Shown: in pieces, positions 63,708 to 64,000 of the stretch
How the letters are laid out: every line of letters starts with the position of its first letter
Numbering within the stretch: position 1 is the stretch's first letter
NCBI RefSeq assembly: GCF_932276165.1
Contig: NC_064008.1
Span: 7,011,001-7,075,000, forward strand
Reading direction: 5' to 3'
From: Plutella xylostella
Taxonomy: Eukaryota > Arthropoda > Insecta > Lepidoptera > Plutellidae
DNA length: 64,000 nt
Made by a program: the position numbers and the translations under genes
The notes under the pieces: model-generated
Seen by the model: only the letters and a program-made list of their open reading frames with translations
Databases searched by the model: none
What the model was told of the DNA's origin: nothing

Positions 63708-64000
63708 AATAAAAACTTAAATATTTATTGCTGTATGTTTTTTCATAGCTAATCAAGAAATTATTAAGGTTCCAGTTGAATTTTGTTTTGTTTCTCTTTG
63801 GATTGCACCGGTTTGAGGCTACGAACGAAACGTATTTATCTTCTACGCTACAAATTTATATCTGCATGGCTGAAGGATCCAATCAGAATAACGACAACAG
63901 CTGTTTAGTAAGATACCTACATAATTATTATTATATGAAACTCGTAAATTAACATTGTCACTCAATTGACATCCATCCACGTAAGTACCACCTACGTCGT
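63708..64000. other. Low-copy sequence to the window end
   Basis: No feature recognised. Confidence 0.35.

Overview
The window reads as repeat-saturated, AT-rich insect DNA, almost certainly from a moth (Lepidoptera). The grounds are multiple copies of the lepidopteran Lep1-type Helitron-like repeat with its GTCT microsatellite, tRNA-derived SINEs, RTE-like LINE tails ending in (GAT)n, piggyBac-type and TA- or TAA-flanked MITEs. No intact host protein-coding gene is visible. The only host-gene candidate is a non-coding first exon plus promoter on the minus strand near 23.2-23.5 kb, so much of the window may be intron or intergenic DNA. Superfamily names rest on motif and terminus recognition from memory; no database search was possible.

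Layout. 0-4.6 kb: SINE, small MITEs, an RTE-LINE scrap, a Lep1 copy. 4.61-9.86 kb: a degenerate DIRS-type tyrosine-recombinase retrotransposon with inverted terminal repeats, an internal complementary region, a gag with a candidate phase-matched intron, RT and RNase H fragments and a broken tyrosine recombinase. 9.9-19 kb: low-copy sequence with MITEs, SINEs and LINE ends. 19.13-20.99 kb: a DNA transposon with 28-bp TIRs and 4-bp TSD; a second, inverted copy lies at 53.91-55.93 kb. 23.2-23.5 kb: candidate host promoter and 5' exon (minus strand). 24.0-25.9 kb: Lep1, SINEs and a duplicated segment split by another repeat. 26.39-30.78 kb: a gag-only LTR retrotransposon (171-bp LTRs, tRNA-Pro-type primer binding site) that received a younger LTR element (639-bp LTRs, 5-bp TSD) carrying only an envelope-like remnant. 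32.38-33.36 kb: a piggyBac-like remnant with TTAA target duplication. 34.48-38.48 kb: a CR1-group LINE inserted in a Lep1 copy; ORF1 is intact, ORF2 has lost half of its endonuclease. 40.03-41.61 kb: a 1.58-kb near-palindromic foldback element. 42-64 kb: low-copy DNA with many foldback MITEs, LINE ends, SINEs and the second TIR transposon.

How the parts work together. These are mostly independent parasites nested in each other. The nesting gives relative ages: LINE after Lep1, 639-bp-LTR element after the gag-only LTR element, TIR transposon copy 2 inside a MITE, foldback element inside a palindromic MITE centre, SINE and repeat inside a duplicated segment. Of the autonomous functions, only the LINE ORF1 and RT and the gag-only ORF look open over most of their length.
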